Source: Haliea sp. E1-2-M8 (lineage in GTDB: Bacteria > Pseudomonadota > Gammaproteobacteria > Pseudomonadales > Halieaceae). Taken from it: 64,000 nt of DNA. The position numbers and the translations under genes were made by a program. The stretch's first letter is position 1. Each line of letters begins with the position of its first letter. The notes beneath the pieces are model-generated. The model saw only the letters and a program-made list of their open reading frames with translations. It searched no databases and was not told the origin of the DNA. Location: positions 62,001 to 126,000 of the forward strand of contig NZ_JAUTDR010000006.1 in assembly GCF_030649675.1 (NCBI RefSeq), in the 5' to 3' direction. Of the stretch, positions 9,154 to 18,339 are shown in pieces.

Positions 9154-9987
9154 GTGGAATCAGGACTATATGTTGTTGCCACGCCGATCGGCAACCTGGG
9201 CGATATTTCACAGCGCGCGCTTGCGGTGCTGGCAGCCGCCGACCTGGTGGCCGCGGAGGATACCCGCCACAGCGCCCGTCTGCTACAGCACTATAGCATC
9301 GACGTGCCGCTGCAAGCCTATCACGATCACAGCAACGCGCGCGCCCAGGCCCGGATCATGGCTTGCCTGGAGGCCAGCGGCGTGGTTGTGCTGGTGTCAG
9401 ACGCCGGCACTCCGCTGATCTCTGACCCGGGTTACCGGCTGGTGCGGGAGGCCCAGGAGCAGGGCTACCGGGTCATTCCGATACCCGGAGCCTGTGCCGC
9501 CATCGCCGCCCTCAGCGCTTCGGGCCTGCCTACCGACCGCTTCCTGTTCGAGGGGTTCCTGCCGGCCAAGGCCGGCGCCCGGGCCGCCCGCCTGCAGGCA
9601 CTGGCCACGGAAACCGCCACCCTGGTGTTCTACGAGGCGCCGCACCGGGTCGCCGAGACCCTCGAGGCCATGGTCGTGGCCTTCGGCGCGGAGCGCGAGG
9701 CCCTGCTGGCCCGGGAGCTGACCAAGACCTTCGAGACCCTCCGCCGCGCACCGCTGGCCGAACTCGCCGCCTTCGTGGCCGCGGACAGCAATCAGCAGCG
9801 CGGCGAGATAGTGCTCGCGGTCAGCGGCTCCCGTGGGCATGACCAGGAGCTCACTCCCGACATCACCCGCCTGCTGCTGCGCCTCGTCGCCGAACTCCCC
9901 GCCAGGCGCGCCTCGGCCGTGGTTGCCGACCTCACCGGGTTGCGCAAGAAGGTTCTGTACGACTTTCTCCTGGAGCAGAAGGACTGA
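9154..9987 (+). CDS. rsmI: 16S rRNA (cytidine1402-2'-O)-methyltransferase RsmI
   Basis: From the GTG at 9154 the product is 277 residues: GLYVVATPIGNLGDIS, AAEDTRHSARLLQHY, VSDAGTPLISDPGYRLV, ALSASGLPTDRFLFEGFLP and a C-terminal helical domain ending in LLEQKD. It methylates the ribose of C1402 in the ribosomal P site using SAM (tetrapyrrole methylase fold). An AGGAGG at 9135-9140 lies inside the longer ORF beginning at 9121, arguing for the GTG start although the 13-nt spacing is long. Divergent from lpoA, the usual arrangement. Confidence 0.94.
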   Translation: MESGLYVVATPIGNLGDISQRALAVLAAADLVAAEDTRHSARLLQHYSIDVPLQAYHDHSNARAQARIMACLEASGVVVLVSDAGTPLISDPGYRLVREAQEQGYRVIPIPGACAAIAALSASGLPTDRFLFEGFLPAKAGARAARLQALATETATLVFYEAPHRVAETLEAMVVAFGAEREALLARELTKTFETLRRAPLAELAAFVAADSNQQRGEIVLAVSGSRGHDQELTPDITRLLLRLVAELPARRASAVVADLTGLRKKVLYDFLLEQKD

Positions 9988-10104
9988 ATTCGCCGGGCTG
10001 GGTGCGATGGGTCGCCCGCCTTGGGGGACGGGTCGCCCGGCGCGGTAGCCGGCATCGGGTCGAAAGGGGCAGGCCCCGCTGCCGGCCACCCCGCCGGGCT
10101 CCCT

Positions 10105-10177
10105 CCACCTTGGGCGCCAATTCTCGATCCTTGTCTACGGTTGGGGCGAGGCGTCGCCCACCTTGGGTGCGAGTTCT
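10105..10177 (+). repeat. Two degenerate 20-bp direct repeats upstream of rnpB
   Basis: CCACCTTGGGCGCCAATTCT at 10105-10124 recurs at 10158-10177 with three mismatches, a 53-bp period. The rest of 9988-10229 is GC-rich with no gene that I can support. Confidence 0.4.
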
Positions 10178-10229
10178 GGCTCTCTCCGGTCCAACGCAGG
10201 GCCCCTGCTCCCAAGAGGTGAAGTTTGTG

Positions 10230-10258
10230 TTGCTCAGGGGGAGTGCAGCGGGTAGGCT
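10230..10258 (+). promoter_or_regulatory. Candidate promoter of rnpB
   Basis: TTGCTC (10230-10235) and TAGGCT (10253-10258) are 17 nt apart, and the inferred first base of the RNA at 10266 lies 8 nt after the -10 element. The -10 match is weak but the position fits. Confidence 0.45.
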
Positions 10259-10265
10259 TGCCGCC

Positions 10266-10610
10266 GAGTCGGTCAGGCGATCGCCTCTGGTTTCGGCCAG
10301 GGGAGGAAAGTCCGGGCTCCATAGGGCAGGGTGCCAGGTAACGCCTGGGGGGCGTGAGCCTACGGAAAGTGCAACAGAAAGTATACCGCCCGGCTTCGGC
10401 CAGGTAAGGGTGAAATGGTGCGGTAAGAGCGCACCGCGCGGCTGGTAACAGGCGTGGCGATGGCAAACCCCACTCGGAGCAAGACCAAATAGGAATCCGT
10501 ATGCTGCGGCCCGCAGTGGATTCGGGTAGGTCGCTACAGGCCGGCGGCGACGCCGGTCGCAGATGAATGATCGTCCTCGACAGAACCCGGCTTATCGACC
10601 GACTCTTTTT
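10266..10610 (+). ncRNA. rnpB: RNase P RNA (class A)
   Basis: The catalytic RNA of RNase P, which removes 5' leaders from pre-tRNAs. Conserved blocks occur in order: GAGGAAAGTCCGGGCTCC near 10303, ACAGAAAGTATACCGCC near 10373, GGTAAGGGTGAAA, CCCCACTCGGAGCAAGACC near 10468, AGATGAATGATCGTC at 10561 and ACAGAACCCGGCTTATCG at 10581. The ends GAGTCGGTC (10266-10274) and GACCGACTC (10597-10605) pair as helix P1 and are followed by TTTTT, so P1 doubles as the terminator stem. Length is about 340 nt, as in other gammaproteobacteria. Confidence 0.97.
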
Positions 10611-10620
10611 CTTCCGTTCG

Positions 10621-10647
10621 CCCCGGTGCCGCCTGACGGCACTGGGG
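10621..10647. terminator. Strong hairpin after rnpB, no adjacent T-run
   Basis: CCCCGGTGCCG and CGGCACTGGGG pair over 11 positions (one G-T) with a 5-nt loop. No T-tract follows directly; the nearest is TTTTTT at about 10666. It may be a processing or back-up termination structure. The stretch from 10648 to 10855 is AT-rich and shows no gene. Confidence 0.45.
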
Positions 10648-10855
10648 ACGCCGCGTCGCATATGATTTTTTCTGCTAACGCGACCCCTCTGGGATAAACA
10701 AAAAGCCTTTAACTTAAAGTGAATCCTCAACACATGATGTTACCGTCATGTTTTGTGTAATTATTTGCTTCCCGCTACCCTGATCTTGCTCCTCCAAGAC
10801 ACCAGCAAACTGCGCTAATTAGCTGAAATTAAAACGTTTTTCTCGAGACCCTCGC

Positions 10856-10885
10856 TTGACACCCGGATCGACGCAGACCTATAGT
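10856..10885 (+). promoter_or_regulatory. Main promoter of the dcw cluster (Pmra)
   Basis: A perfect -35 TTGACA at 10856-10861 and a -10 TATAGT at 10880-10885, separated by 18 nt, immediately upstream of the MraZ-box repeats and 75 nt before mraZ. Confidence 0.8.
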
Positions 10886-10894
10886 GTTGAAAAG

Positions 10895-10919
10895 TGGGAA
10901 TAAGTGGAGATATCTGGCT
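10895..10919 (+). promoter_or_regulatory. MraZ box: three TGG repeats at 10-bp spacing
   Basis: TGGGA (10895-10899), TGGAG (10905-10909) and TGGCT (10915-10919) each start exactly 10 bp apart, just after the promoter. MraZ is known to bind TGGGN repeats separated by 5 nt upstream of its own gene, so autoregulation of the cluster is likely. Only the first repeat is a full TGGGN. Confidence 0.75.
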
Positions 10920-10960
10920 TTTTGTGGTTTTAGGAAGCTGGATCAGAGGGAAAAACAGCC

Positions 10961-11416
10961 GTGTTTCGTGGGGTACAGCACATCAATATGGACGCAAAGG
11001 GGCGCCTGGCCATGCCGGCCCGCCAGCGCGAGCCATTGCTGTCCCAGTGCAGTGGCCAGATTGTGGTCACCATCGATACCCAGGCTACCTGTCTTGTTAT
11101 TTACCCGTTGCCCGATTGGGAGCGCATTGAGCAGCAGATTCAGGCACTGCCCGCCCTCAAGCCCGCGGTCAAGCGTTTCCAGCGCCTGGTGCTGGGCTAC
11201 GCCACGGATCTGGAACTGGACGGCAACGGCAGGCTCCTGCTGCCGCAGCCCCTGCGCGACTATGCGCGACTGGACAAGAAGCTGGTGCTGGTGGGGCAGG
11301 GCAACAAGCTGGAGTTATGGGCGGAGGAGCTGTGGCTGGCAGAGTGCGAACAGGCGCTGCTGGATTCCGGTCCCGAGGCGGAGTTGCCCGACGAATTGAT
11401 GTCCCTGACCCTGTAG
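10961..11416 (+). CDS. mraZ: Transcriptional regulator MraZ
   Basis: A 151-residue protein with two SpoVT/AbrB-like halves: MFRGVQHINMDAKGRLAMPAR at the N-terminus and YATDLELDGNGRLLLPQPLRDYARL in the second half, each with the DxxGRxxxP motif. The start is GTG at 10961 with AGAGGG upstream. MraZ is a ring-forming DNA-binding protein that represses the dcw cluster and is countered by RsmH. It is the first gene of the cluster, and its TAG directly abuts the next start. Confidence 0.96.
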   Translation: MFRGVQHINMDAKGRLAMPARQREPLLSQCSGQIVVTIDTQATCLVIYPLPDWERIEQQIQALPALKPAVKRFQRLVLGYATDLELDGNGRLLLPQPLRDYARLDKKLVLVGQGNKLELWAEELWLAECEQALLDSGPEAELPDELMSLTL

Positions 11417-12343
11417 GTGAGTGGCATGCATCAAACAGTCCTGTTACGAGAAGCGGTGGACGCTCTGGTGACAACAACCGCTGGTACATATGTCGATGGC
11501 ACCTTTGGCCGCGGCGGGCACAGTCGGGCGCTGTTGCAGCGCCTGAGCGAACAGGGTCGCCTGCTCGGCGTCGACAAGGATCCCGCAGCCGCTGCGGCGG
11601 CGGCACAACTGGCTGCCGAAGACCCCCGATTCACCTTTTTCCACGGCTCGTTCGCCCTCCTGCCGGAGCAGCTGCGGCAACAGGGCATCGGCGCCGTTGA
11701 CGGCATCCTGCTGGACCTGGGCGTCTCCAGCCCGCAACTGGATGACAGCGCCCGCGGCTTTAGCTTCCTGCACGATGGTCCCCTCGACATGCGCATGGAT
11801 ACCAGCCGCGGCGAGACAGCCGCGGAGTGGCTGGCGCGTGCCGGGGCGGCGGAGATTGCCGCGGTGTTGAAGGAGTACGGCGAGGAGCGCTTTGCCAAGC
11901 GTATCGCCGGCGCCATTGTGGAAGCGCGCGCGGAGGCGCCCATCACCACCACCGGTCGGCTGGCGAAGATTGTCAGCGAGGCCAATCCGCGCTGGGAGAA
12001 GCACAAGAACCCCGCCACCCGCTCTTTCCAGGGCATCCGCATCTACATCAACCGCGAACTGGATGACCTGGTGGAGTTGCTGGCGCAGGCGCTGACGCTG
12101 CTGCAGGTGGGTGGCCGCCTGGTGGTTATCTCCTTCCACTCTCTCGAGGACCGGCTGGTTAAGCGCTACATGCGCGACATGGCCCGTGGCGACGCAGTTC
12201 CCGCCGGTGTCCCGGTGTTGGACAGCGCCCTCAACCGGCGCATGCGCCTGCTGGGCAAGGCGTTGCGGGCCAGCGCCGAGGAAGTCGCCGCCAATCCGCG
12301 GGCGCGCAGCGCGATCATGCGCGTCGCCGAGAAGATCAACTGA
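11417..12343 (+). CDS. rsmH: 16S rRNA (cytosine1402-N4)-methyltransferase RsmH
   Basis: A 308-residue SAM methyltransferase (MraW family): [13 protein letters not shown], then [16 protein letters not shown] (motif I), [49 protein letters not shown] and [18 protein letters not shown]. It methylates N4 of C1402 of 16S rRNA; RsmI, also in this window, adds the 2'-O-methyl to the same base. The start is GTG at 11417, abutting mraZ, or ATG at 11426. Confidence 0.96.
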   Translation: MSGMHQTVLLREAVDALVTTTAGTYVDGTFGRGGHSRALLQRLSEQGRLLGVDKDPAAAAAAAQLAAEDPRFTFFHGSFALLPEQLRQQGIGAVDGILLDLGVSSPQLDDSARGFSFLHDGPLDMRMDTSRGETAAEWLARAGAAEIAAVLKEYGEERFAKRIAGAIVEARAEAPITTTGRLAKIVSEANPRWEKHKNPATRSFQGIRIYINRELDDLVELLAQALTLLQVGGRLVVISFHSLEDRLVKRYMRDMARGDAVPAGVPVLDSALNRRMRLLGKALRASAEEVAANPRARSAIMRVAEKIN

Positions 12344-12344
12344 T

Positions 12345-12671
12345 ATGCCGGGGCAGACGCCAATGATGGACCAGCGGCTGGCGGCCGGCGAGCGCGGTGC
12401 GGCTGCCGCATCGCCGCTCGCCATCGGTGCGCTGATAGCGCTGATTCTGGGTTCCTCTATCGCTGTTATCCAGAGCTCCCATGAGTGTCGCAAGCTCTAT
12501 ACCGTGCTGCAGCAGTTGGAGGCGGACCAGTGGCACCTGCAAGAAGATTACGGGCGCCTGCTGCTGGAGCAGAGCACCTGGGCCTCGCACTATCGGGTGG
12601 AGCGGGTGGCCATTCGTGAGCTGAACATGCAGGCGCCGGTGCTCACTGAACGCAAAGTGGTGAAGCCGTGA
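12345..12671 (+). CDS. ftsL: Cell division protein FtsL
   Basis: A 108-residue bitopic protein: a short cytoplasmic N-terminus, one membrane helix at about 24-43 (SPLAIGALIALILGSSIAV), then a periplasmic coiled-coil-like region (KLYTVLQQLEADQWHLQEDYGRLLLEQS) ending near a YRVERVAIRELNM motif typical of FtsL. It forms the FtsQLB complex that activates FtsWI. The start is 1 nt past the rsmH stop, and the end overlaps ftsI by 4 nt. The longer reading frame upstream overlaps rsmH and is not used. Confidence 0.92.
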   Translation: MPGQTPMMDQRLAAGERGAAAASPLAIGALIALILGSSIAVIQSSHECRKLYTVLQQLEADQWHLQEDYGRLLLEQSTWASHYRVERVAIRELNMQAPVLTERKVVKP

Positions 12672-14395
12672 AGCGCGTCCGTCAGCCCGCCGTCGCCCCC
12701 TGGCGCTTTTACCTGGTCGCCATTGCCCTGCTCGCACTGTTGGCACTACTGGTGGGCCGGGTGCTGTCACTGCAGGTGCTGGACACGGACCGCGGCCGCA
12801 GTTTCCTGCAGAGCCAGGGCGATAGCCGGGCGGTGCGGACGGCGGAAATACCCGCCTATCGCGGCGTGATCTCGGACCGCCGCGGCGAGCCGCTCGCGGT
12901 CAGCACACCGGTGATTTCCCTTTGGGTGGACCCAACCATACTCGCCAATGTGGAAGACCTGACGCCGCTGGCGGCGGCCCTGGATATGCCGCTGGCTGCA
13001 TTGCGCGAGCGTCTTGATCGCTACGCCGGTCGCCGTTTCATGTACCTGGAGCGCCACCTGGTTCCCGCTGCCGCACGCGAAATCCTGGCCCTGCGGGTGC
13101 CCGGTGTCTTCGGTGAACGGGAATACCAGCGCTACTACCCGGCGGGCGAAGTCGTTGGGCATCTGGTGGGCTTTACCAATGTCGATGGCAGCGGTATCAC
13201 CGGGCTCGAACTGGCCTACGATGACTGGCTGCGGGGCACTCCAGGCAAAAAGCAGTACATCAAGGATCTGCACGGTGACGCTGTACGCGATATCGGCGTG
13301 CTGGAGCCTGCGCGGCCGGGCAAGGACCTGCAGCTGAGCATCGACCTGCGGCTGCAATATCTGCATCACCAGGAGTTGCAGCGGGCGATGGCCCTGACCG
13401 GTGCGGCTTCCGGCACCATCGTGACTCTGGACAGCCGCACCGGCGAGGTGTTGGCGATGGTCAACCATCCGGTCTACAACCCCAACAGCCGTAACGGTGC
13501 CAGCGGGGATATGACACGCAACCGGGCGCTTACCGACATGTTCGAGCCCGGCTCGACGATGAAGACCTTTACGCTGCTCGCTGCGCTGGAGAGTGGCCGA
13601 TTCTCCACCGAAACCCTTATTGATACCTCCCCCGGGCGCATTCGTGTGGGTCGCAAAACTCTCCTGGATCCGCGCAACTACGGTGAAATTACTGTATCCC
13701 GGGTGATCGAGAAATCGAGCCAGGTCGGGGTGACCATGATTGCCCAGGACCTGGGCCACGAGCCCATCCGTGAGGTGTTCGGGCGCTTTGGTTTCGGCCA
13801 GAGTCTCGGTACCGGCTTCCCCGGTGAGAGCTCCGGTCAACTTCCCAACCGGCGCCGCTGGAGTGAAATCGAGAAAGTCACCCTGGCCTTCGGCTATGGC
13901 CTGACGGCGACCCCCCTGCAATTGGCGCATGCCTACACCGCGTTTGCCAACGATGGTGTGCTGCAGCCGGTAACCCTGCTCGCTGCCCCCGAGACCCTGC
14001 TGCCAGGCAAGCGTGTAGTGCAGTCGGACATTGCCCGGGAAGTGCTCGCGGTACTGCAGCGGGTTACCGGTGAGCACGGCACCGCGCGGCGGGCGAGGGT
14101 GCCCGGCTATGAGGTGGGCGGCAAGACCGGGACTGTGCACAAGGTCGGCCCGGGCGGTTACCAGGACAACAAGTACATAGCCTTCTACGCCGGTGTGGCT
14201 CCGATTGTCGATCCCAGATTTGTCACCGTGGTAGTGATCAACGAGCCCCAGGGCGAAAGTTACGGTGGCGGCGCCGCTGCGGCGCCGGTGTTTGCGCGGG
14301 TTGCCGAGGGAACCCTGCGCCTGCTTAACGTGGCGCCGGATGAGCCGGAGGCCGTGGCGGCGCTGGCAAGCACCAGGCCGGGGGTGTCGGGATGA
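12668..14395 (+). CDS. ftsI: Septal peptidoglycan transpeptidase FtsI (PBP3)
   Basis: A 575-residue class B penicillin-binding protein: cytoplasmic tail, membrane helix at about 15-37, a pedestal domain (AYRGVISDRRGEPLAVSTPV), then the transpeptidase domain with active-site S296-T-M-K299, S350-S351-Q352 and K486-T-G488. The second motif is normally SxN; here the third position is Gln (codon CAG at 13721-13723). It cross-links septal peptidoglycan together with FtsW. The start is GTG at 12668, overlapping ftsL by 4 nt, and its end overlaps murE by 4 nt. Confidence 0.96.
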   Translation: MKRVRQPAVAPWRFYLVAIALLALLALLVGRVLSLQVLDTDRGRSFLQSQGDSRAVRTAEIPAYRGVISDRRGEPLAVSTPVISLWVDPTILANVEDLTPLAAALDMPLAALRERLDRYAGRRFMYLERHLVPAAAREILALRVPGVFGEREYQRYYPAGEVVGHLVGFTNVDGSGITGLELAYDDWLRGTPGKKQYIKDLHGDAVRDIGVLEPARPGKDLQLSIDLRLQYLHHQELQRAMALTGAASGTIVTLDSRTGEVLAMVNHPVYNPNSRNGASGDMTRNRALTDMFEPGSTMKTFTLLAALESGRFSTETLIDTSPGRIRVGRKTLLDPRNYGEITVSRVIEKSSQVGVTMIAQDLGHEPIREVFGRFGFGQSLGTGFPGESSGQLPNRRRWSEIEKVTLAFGYGLTATPLQLAHAYTAFANDGVLQPVTLLAAPETLLPGKRVVQSDIAREVLAVLQRVTGEHGTARRARVPGYEVGGKTGTVHKVGPGGYQDNKYIAFYAGVAPIVDPRFVTVVVINEPQGESYGGGAAAAPVFARVAEGTLRLLNVAPDEPEAVAALASTRPGVSG

Positions 14396-15885
14396 CGGTG
14401 GCGGCGCGCGCGACGACAGGCAATATGCCGCTGCCAGCGCTGTTGGGGAGTTGCGCCGCTGCCTGGCCGACAGTGCTGGTGCGCGGTGTACAGCTCGACA
14501 GCCGCCGGGTGCGTCCCGGCGACCTGTTCCTGGCTGTCGCCGGGGACAGCCAGGACGGTCGCCAGTTTATCGAACAGGCAATTGCCAGTGGAGCGGTGGC
14601 GGTGGCAGCCGAGCCACCGGTGGCGGGCTTTGTCGACGCCGTTCAGGTGCCCCTGCTGGAAATCCCCGAACTGGCGCGGGAAGCGGGCGTGATCGCGGCG
14701 CGCTTCTACGGTGATCCAAGCCTCGAGCTGGACATGGTGGCGATCACCGGCACCAACGGCAAGACCACCACCACTCGTTTGCTGGCCCAGCTGCTGCGAA
14801 CGCAGGGCCGCCGCTGCGGTGTCATCGGCACCCTCGGTGCGGTCCTCGATGATTCTGTGGCTGCCGCGATCAATACCACGCCGGATGCGGTGGCGCTGCA
14901 GCAGCAGCTCGCCGCCTGGCGCGATGACGGCGTGGCGGCGGTGAGCATGGAGGTCTCCTCCCACGCCCTCGACCAGGGCCGGGTCAACGGCGCCCGCTTC
15001 GACATCGCCGTATTTACCAATCTGTCGCGGGACCATCTCGACTACCACGGCAGCATGGCGGCTTACGGTCGCAGCAAGCAACAGCTGTTCCACAGCCCGG
15101 GCCTGCGCCACGCGGTGGTGAACCTGGACGACGCCTACGGGGCGGAACTGCTGGCAGGGCTGCCCGCGACCGTGCAGGCCTGGACGTTCTCTGCCGCAGG
15201 TCTTGGCGCTGCCCGGATCCGGGTGACAGAGGCACAGTTCCACCCCGGTGGGGTGCGCGCGAATCTGGAAACCCCCTGGGGCAGCGGCACATTCGCCAGC
15301 CCGCTGCCCGGGGACTTCAACCTTGCCAACGTGCTGGCTGCCGTGACCTGTGCCCTGTTGCTTGAGCATGAACTGTCGTCGGTGCTGGCGGCGGTTGCCG
15401 GGCTCCAGCCCGTACCCGGGCGCATGGAGCCGGTGCCCAACGGCGCGGGGCTGCAGGTGATCGTGGACTACGCCCATACCCCGGACGCCCTGGCACAGGT
15501 GCTTGCGGCGTTGCGCCCGCATGTGGCGGGACAGCTGGTGGTGGTCTTTGGCTGCGGCGGTGACCGCGACCCCGGCAAGCGCGGGCCGATGGGTCATATT
15601 GCCTGTGACGCGGCGGACCGGGTGATATTGACTTCGGATAATCCGCGCCATGAAGACCCCCAGCGTATCCTGCAGGATATCCAGAGCGGCTGCCGCGGCG
15701 AGGTTCAGATTGAGCCGGACCGGGCTGCTGCCATAGCCGCGGCGATTGCCGGTGCCAGCGCCGGTGACTGTGTGCTGATCGCCGGCAAGGGTCACGAGGA
15801 TTACCAGATTATCGGCAGCGAACGCCGCCCCTTCAGCGACGCCGATGTCGCCGCCCGCGCCCTGCAGGGGAGGGTCTCTGCATGA
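14392..15885 (+). CDS. murE: UDP-MurNAc-L-Ala-D-Glu--meso-diaminopimelate ligase
   Basis: A 497-residue Mur ligase with N-terminal UDP-binding domain (DSRRVRPGDLFLAVAGDSQDG), ATP-binding loop AITGTNGKTTTTRLL, MEVSSHALDQGRVNGARFD and C-terminal VIVDYAHTPDAL and GCGGDRDPGKR. The DNPR motif (SDNPRHEDP) that recognises meso-diaminopimelate is intact, so the substrate is mDAP rather than lysine. It adds the third residue of the stem peptide in the cytoplasm. It overlaps ftsI and murF by 4 nt each. Confidence 0.97.
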   Translation: MTVAARATTGNMPLPALLGSCAAAWPTVLVRGVQLDSRRVRPGDLFLAVAGDSQDGRQFIEQAIASGAVAVAAEPPVAGFVDAVQVPLLEIPELAREAGVIAARFYGDPSLELDMVAITGTNGKTTTTRLLAQLLRTQGRRCGVIGTLGAVLDDSVAAAINTTPDAVALQQQLAAWRDDGVAAVSMEVSSHALDQGRVNGARFDIAVFTNLSRDHLDYHGSMAAYGRSKQQLFHSPGLRHAVVNLDDAYGAELLAGLPATVQAWTFSAAGLGAARIRVTEAQFHPGGVRANLETPWGSGTFASPLPGDFNLANVLAAVTCALLLEHELSSVLAAVAGLQPVPGRMEPVPNGAGLQVIVDYAHTPDALAQVLAALRPHVAGQLVVVFGCGGDRDPGKRGPMGHIACDAADRVILTSDNPRHEDPQRILQDIQSGCRGEVQIEPDRAAAIAAAIAGASAGDCVLIAGKGHEDYQIIGSERRPFSDADVAARALQGRVSA

Positions 15886-17243
15886 TGCGCAGCTTTAAAC
15901 TCAGCGAGCTGGAGCAGCCCCTGCAGGCGCAGCGGTCCGGTGTCGATGTCGAAATCAGTGGCGTAAGCACCGACAGCCGCCAGGTCCAGGCGGGCGACCT
16001 GTTCGTGGCCCTGCGCGGCGAGCGTTTCGACGGCCACCAGTTCCTGCCCGCAGTTGCGGCGGCCGGGGCAGTGGCAGCTGTGGTCAGTGACGAGGTGGAA
16101 AGCGTATTGCCACTGCTGCGGGTGGCTGACACCCAGCTCGCGCTGGGACGCCTGGGCGCCTGCAACCGGGCCCTGTTCCAGGGTCCGCTGGTCGCCATCA
16201 CCGGCAGTTCGGGCAAGACCACGGTGAAGAATCTGGTCAGCGCCGTACTCGAGCGCCGGGGCCCGACCCTGGCCACCGCGGGCAACCTCAACAATGAAAT
16301 CGGCGTGCCCCTGACGCTGCTGCGGCTGGCGCCTGGGCACCAGTTTGCGGTGGTGGAGATGGGCGCGGGCCGGGCCGGCGACATCGACCTGCTGTGTGGT
16401 TTCGCGCGTCCCACTATCGCCCTTTTGCTGAACGCCATGCCCGCCCACCTGCAGGGCTTTGGCAGCGTCGAGGACGTGGCCAGGGCCAAGGGCGAAATCT
16501 ACGATGGCTTGTGCGGTGGCGGTACCGCGATCATCAACGCCGACCAGCCCTGGGCCGGGCGTTGGCGCAGCCGCGCCGCGGGCGCGACTATCCTCGACTA
16601 CGGCTTGCAGAATCCGGCCGCCATCAGCGCCAACAGTATCCAGTCCCGGGGCGTGGTCGGCATCAGCTTCGTCGCCAGCACCCCCGCCGGCGACGCCCCC
16701 ATCCGTCTGCAGCTGCCGGGTCTGCACAATGTATCCAATGCCCTGGCCGCGATCGCTGTCGGCCTGGCCTGTGGCCTGACGCTGGCGGAAATCACCGCCG
16801 GCCTGGCCAGCGTAGCGCCAACGCCTGGCCGCGGCGCGCTGCTGCGGGGCCGCACCGGTGCAACCCTGGTCGACGACAGCTACAACGCCAACCCCGGATC
16901 GGTGCGCGCGGCCATCGACCTGCTGGCCGACTGCGGTGGCCGCCGCATTCTGGTGCTGGGCGCAATGCTGGAGCTGGGCGAAGACAGCGAGCAGATGCAC
17001 CGGGATATCGGCAGCTATGCCCGGGAACGCGGCCTGGACCGCTTTGTCGGCGTTGGCGCCGCCCTTGCCGGTGCCGCCGAAGCGTTTGGCGGCGAGTGGT
17101 TCGCCGACTGCGGCGCCGCGGCCGCGGCGCTGGCGGACACGCTGACCGGGGACGATACCGTGTTGATCAAGGGCTCCCGTGGTTCTGCCATGGAGCGAAT
17201 ACTGGCGGTGCTCAGCGAACCAGCAGCCGAGGCAGGGAACTGA
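15882..17243 (+). CDS. murF: UDP-MurNAc-tripeptide--D-alanyl-D-alanine ligase
   Basis: A 453-residue Mur ligase with [23 protein letters not shown], the P-loop [49 protein letters not shown], and a C-terminal [19 protein letters not shown] motif typical of MurF. It attaches D-Ala-D-Ala, made by the Ddl encoded downstream, to complete UDP-MurNAc-pentapeptide. The start is ATG at 15882 or at 15885; it overlaps murE. Confidence 0.97.
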   Translation: MMRSFKLSELEQPLQAQRSGVDVEISGVSTDSRQVQAGDLFVALRGERFDGHQFLPAVAAAGAVAAVVSDEVESVLPLLRVADTQLALGRLGACNRALFQGPLVAITGSSGKTTVKNLVSAVLERRGPTLATAGNLNNEIGVPLTLLRLAPGHQFAVVEMGAGRAGDIDLLCGFARPTIALLLNAMPAHLQGFGSVEDVARAKGEIYDGLCGGGTAIINADQPWAGRWRSRAAGATILDYGLQNPAAISANSIQSRGVVGISFVASTPAGDAPIRLQLPGLHNVSNALAAIAVGLACGLTLAEITAGLASVAPTPGRGALLRGRTGATLVDDSYNANPGSVRAAIDLLADCGGRRILVLGAMLELGEDSEQMHRDIGSYARERGLDRFVGVGAALAGAAEAFGGEWFADCGAAAAALADTLTGDDTVLIKGSRGSAMERILAVLSEPAAEAGN

Positions 17244-17244
17244 T

Positions 17245-18327
17245 ATGTTGCTGTTTATTGCAGAATACCTGACCCAGTTTGCCAGCGGCTTCCAGGTGTT
17301 CCAGTACCTGACCCTGCGCAGCATTCTGGCCGCCCTCACTGCGCTGGCGATTTCCCTGCTGGTGGGGCCGGCCATGATCCGCCGGCTCAACCACTACCAG
17401 GTGGGGCAGGCGGTGCGCGCCGACGGGCCCCAGTCCCACCTGAGCAAATCCGGCACCCCGACCATGGGCGGTGCCCTGATCCTGGTGGGTATTGCGGTCA
17501 GCAGCATGCTCTGGGCGGACCTCCGCAACCCCTATATCTGGATCGCGCTGGGCGTTACCGGCGTGTTTGGCGCCGTTGGCTGGGTCGACGATTACCGCAA
17601 GGTCGTGGAGAAGGATTCCCGTGGTCTGCCCGCACGCTGGAAGTACTTCTGGCAGTCGCTGGCGGGGCTGGCGGCGGCGCTGTACCTGTATTTTGCCTTT
17701 GATACCCCGGTCACCACCGAACTCTACATCCCGTTCTTCAAGGATTTTGCCTGGAGTATGGGGCCGCTGTTTATCCTGTTGACCTACTTCGTGATTGTCG
17801 GCGCCAGCAACGCGGTGAACCTGACCGACGGCCTGGACGGTCTGGCGATACTGCCGACGGTCATGGTTGGCTCGGCCCTCGGCATTATCGCCTACCTTAC
17901 TGGCAACGTGAATTTCGCCGACTACCTGCAGATTCCCTATGTCGCCGGCAGCGGGGAATTGGCGGTGTTCTGCGGTGCGATGGCCGGTGCCGGCCTGGGC
18001 TTTCTCTGGTTCAATACCTATCCCGCCCAGGTGTTCATGGGGGACGTCGGTGCGCTGGCGCTGGGCGCGGGTCTGGGCACGGTGGCGGTCATCACTCGCC
18101 ACGAGATCGTGTTCTTCATCATGAGCGGGATCTTCGTGCTGGAGACCGTGTCGGTAATCCTGCAGGTGGCATCGTTCAAGTTGACCGGCAGGCGCATTTT
18201 CCGGATGGCGCCCATACACCACCATTTTGAGCTGAAAGGCTGGCCCGAACCGCGGGTCATCGTGCGTTTCTGGATTATCACCGTGATGCTGGTCCTGTTC
18301 GGGCTGGCCACATTGAAATTGCGCTAG
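17245..18327 (+). CDS. mraY: Phospho-MurNAc-pentapeptide transferase MraY
   Basis: A 360-residue polytopic membrane protein, the same length as E. coli MraY. Signature segments are [58 protein letters not shown] and [15 protein letters not shown] (the HHH motif), with the conserved aspartates in [13 protein letters not shown] and GDVG. It makes lipid I from UDP-MurNAc-pentapeptide and undecaprenyl phosphate. The start is ATG at 17245, 1 nt after the murF stop; a longer frame from 17179 lies within murF and is not used. Confidence 0.97.
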   Translation: MLLFIAEYLTQFASGFQVFQYLTLRSILAALTALAISLLVGPAMIRRLNHYQVGQAVRADGPQSHLSKSGTPTMGGALILVGIAVSSMLWADLRNPYIWIALGVTGVFGAVGWVDDYRKVVEKDSRGLPARWKYFWQSLAGLAAALYLYFAFDTPVTTELYIPFFKDFAWSMGPLFILLTYFVIVGASNAVNLTDGLDGLAILPTVMVGSALGIIAYLTGNVNFADYLQIPYVAGSGELAVFCGAMAGAGLGFLWFNTYPAQVFMGDVGALALGAGLGTVAVITRHEIVFFIMSGIFVLETVSVILQVASFKLTGRRIFRMAPIHHHFELKGWPEPRVIVRFWIITVMLVLFGLATLKLR

Positions 18328-18339
18328 GCACACGGAGTT

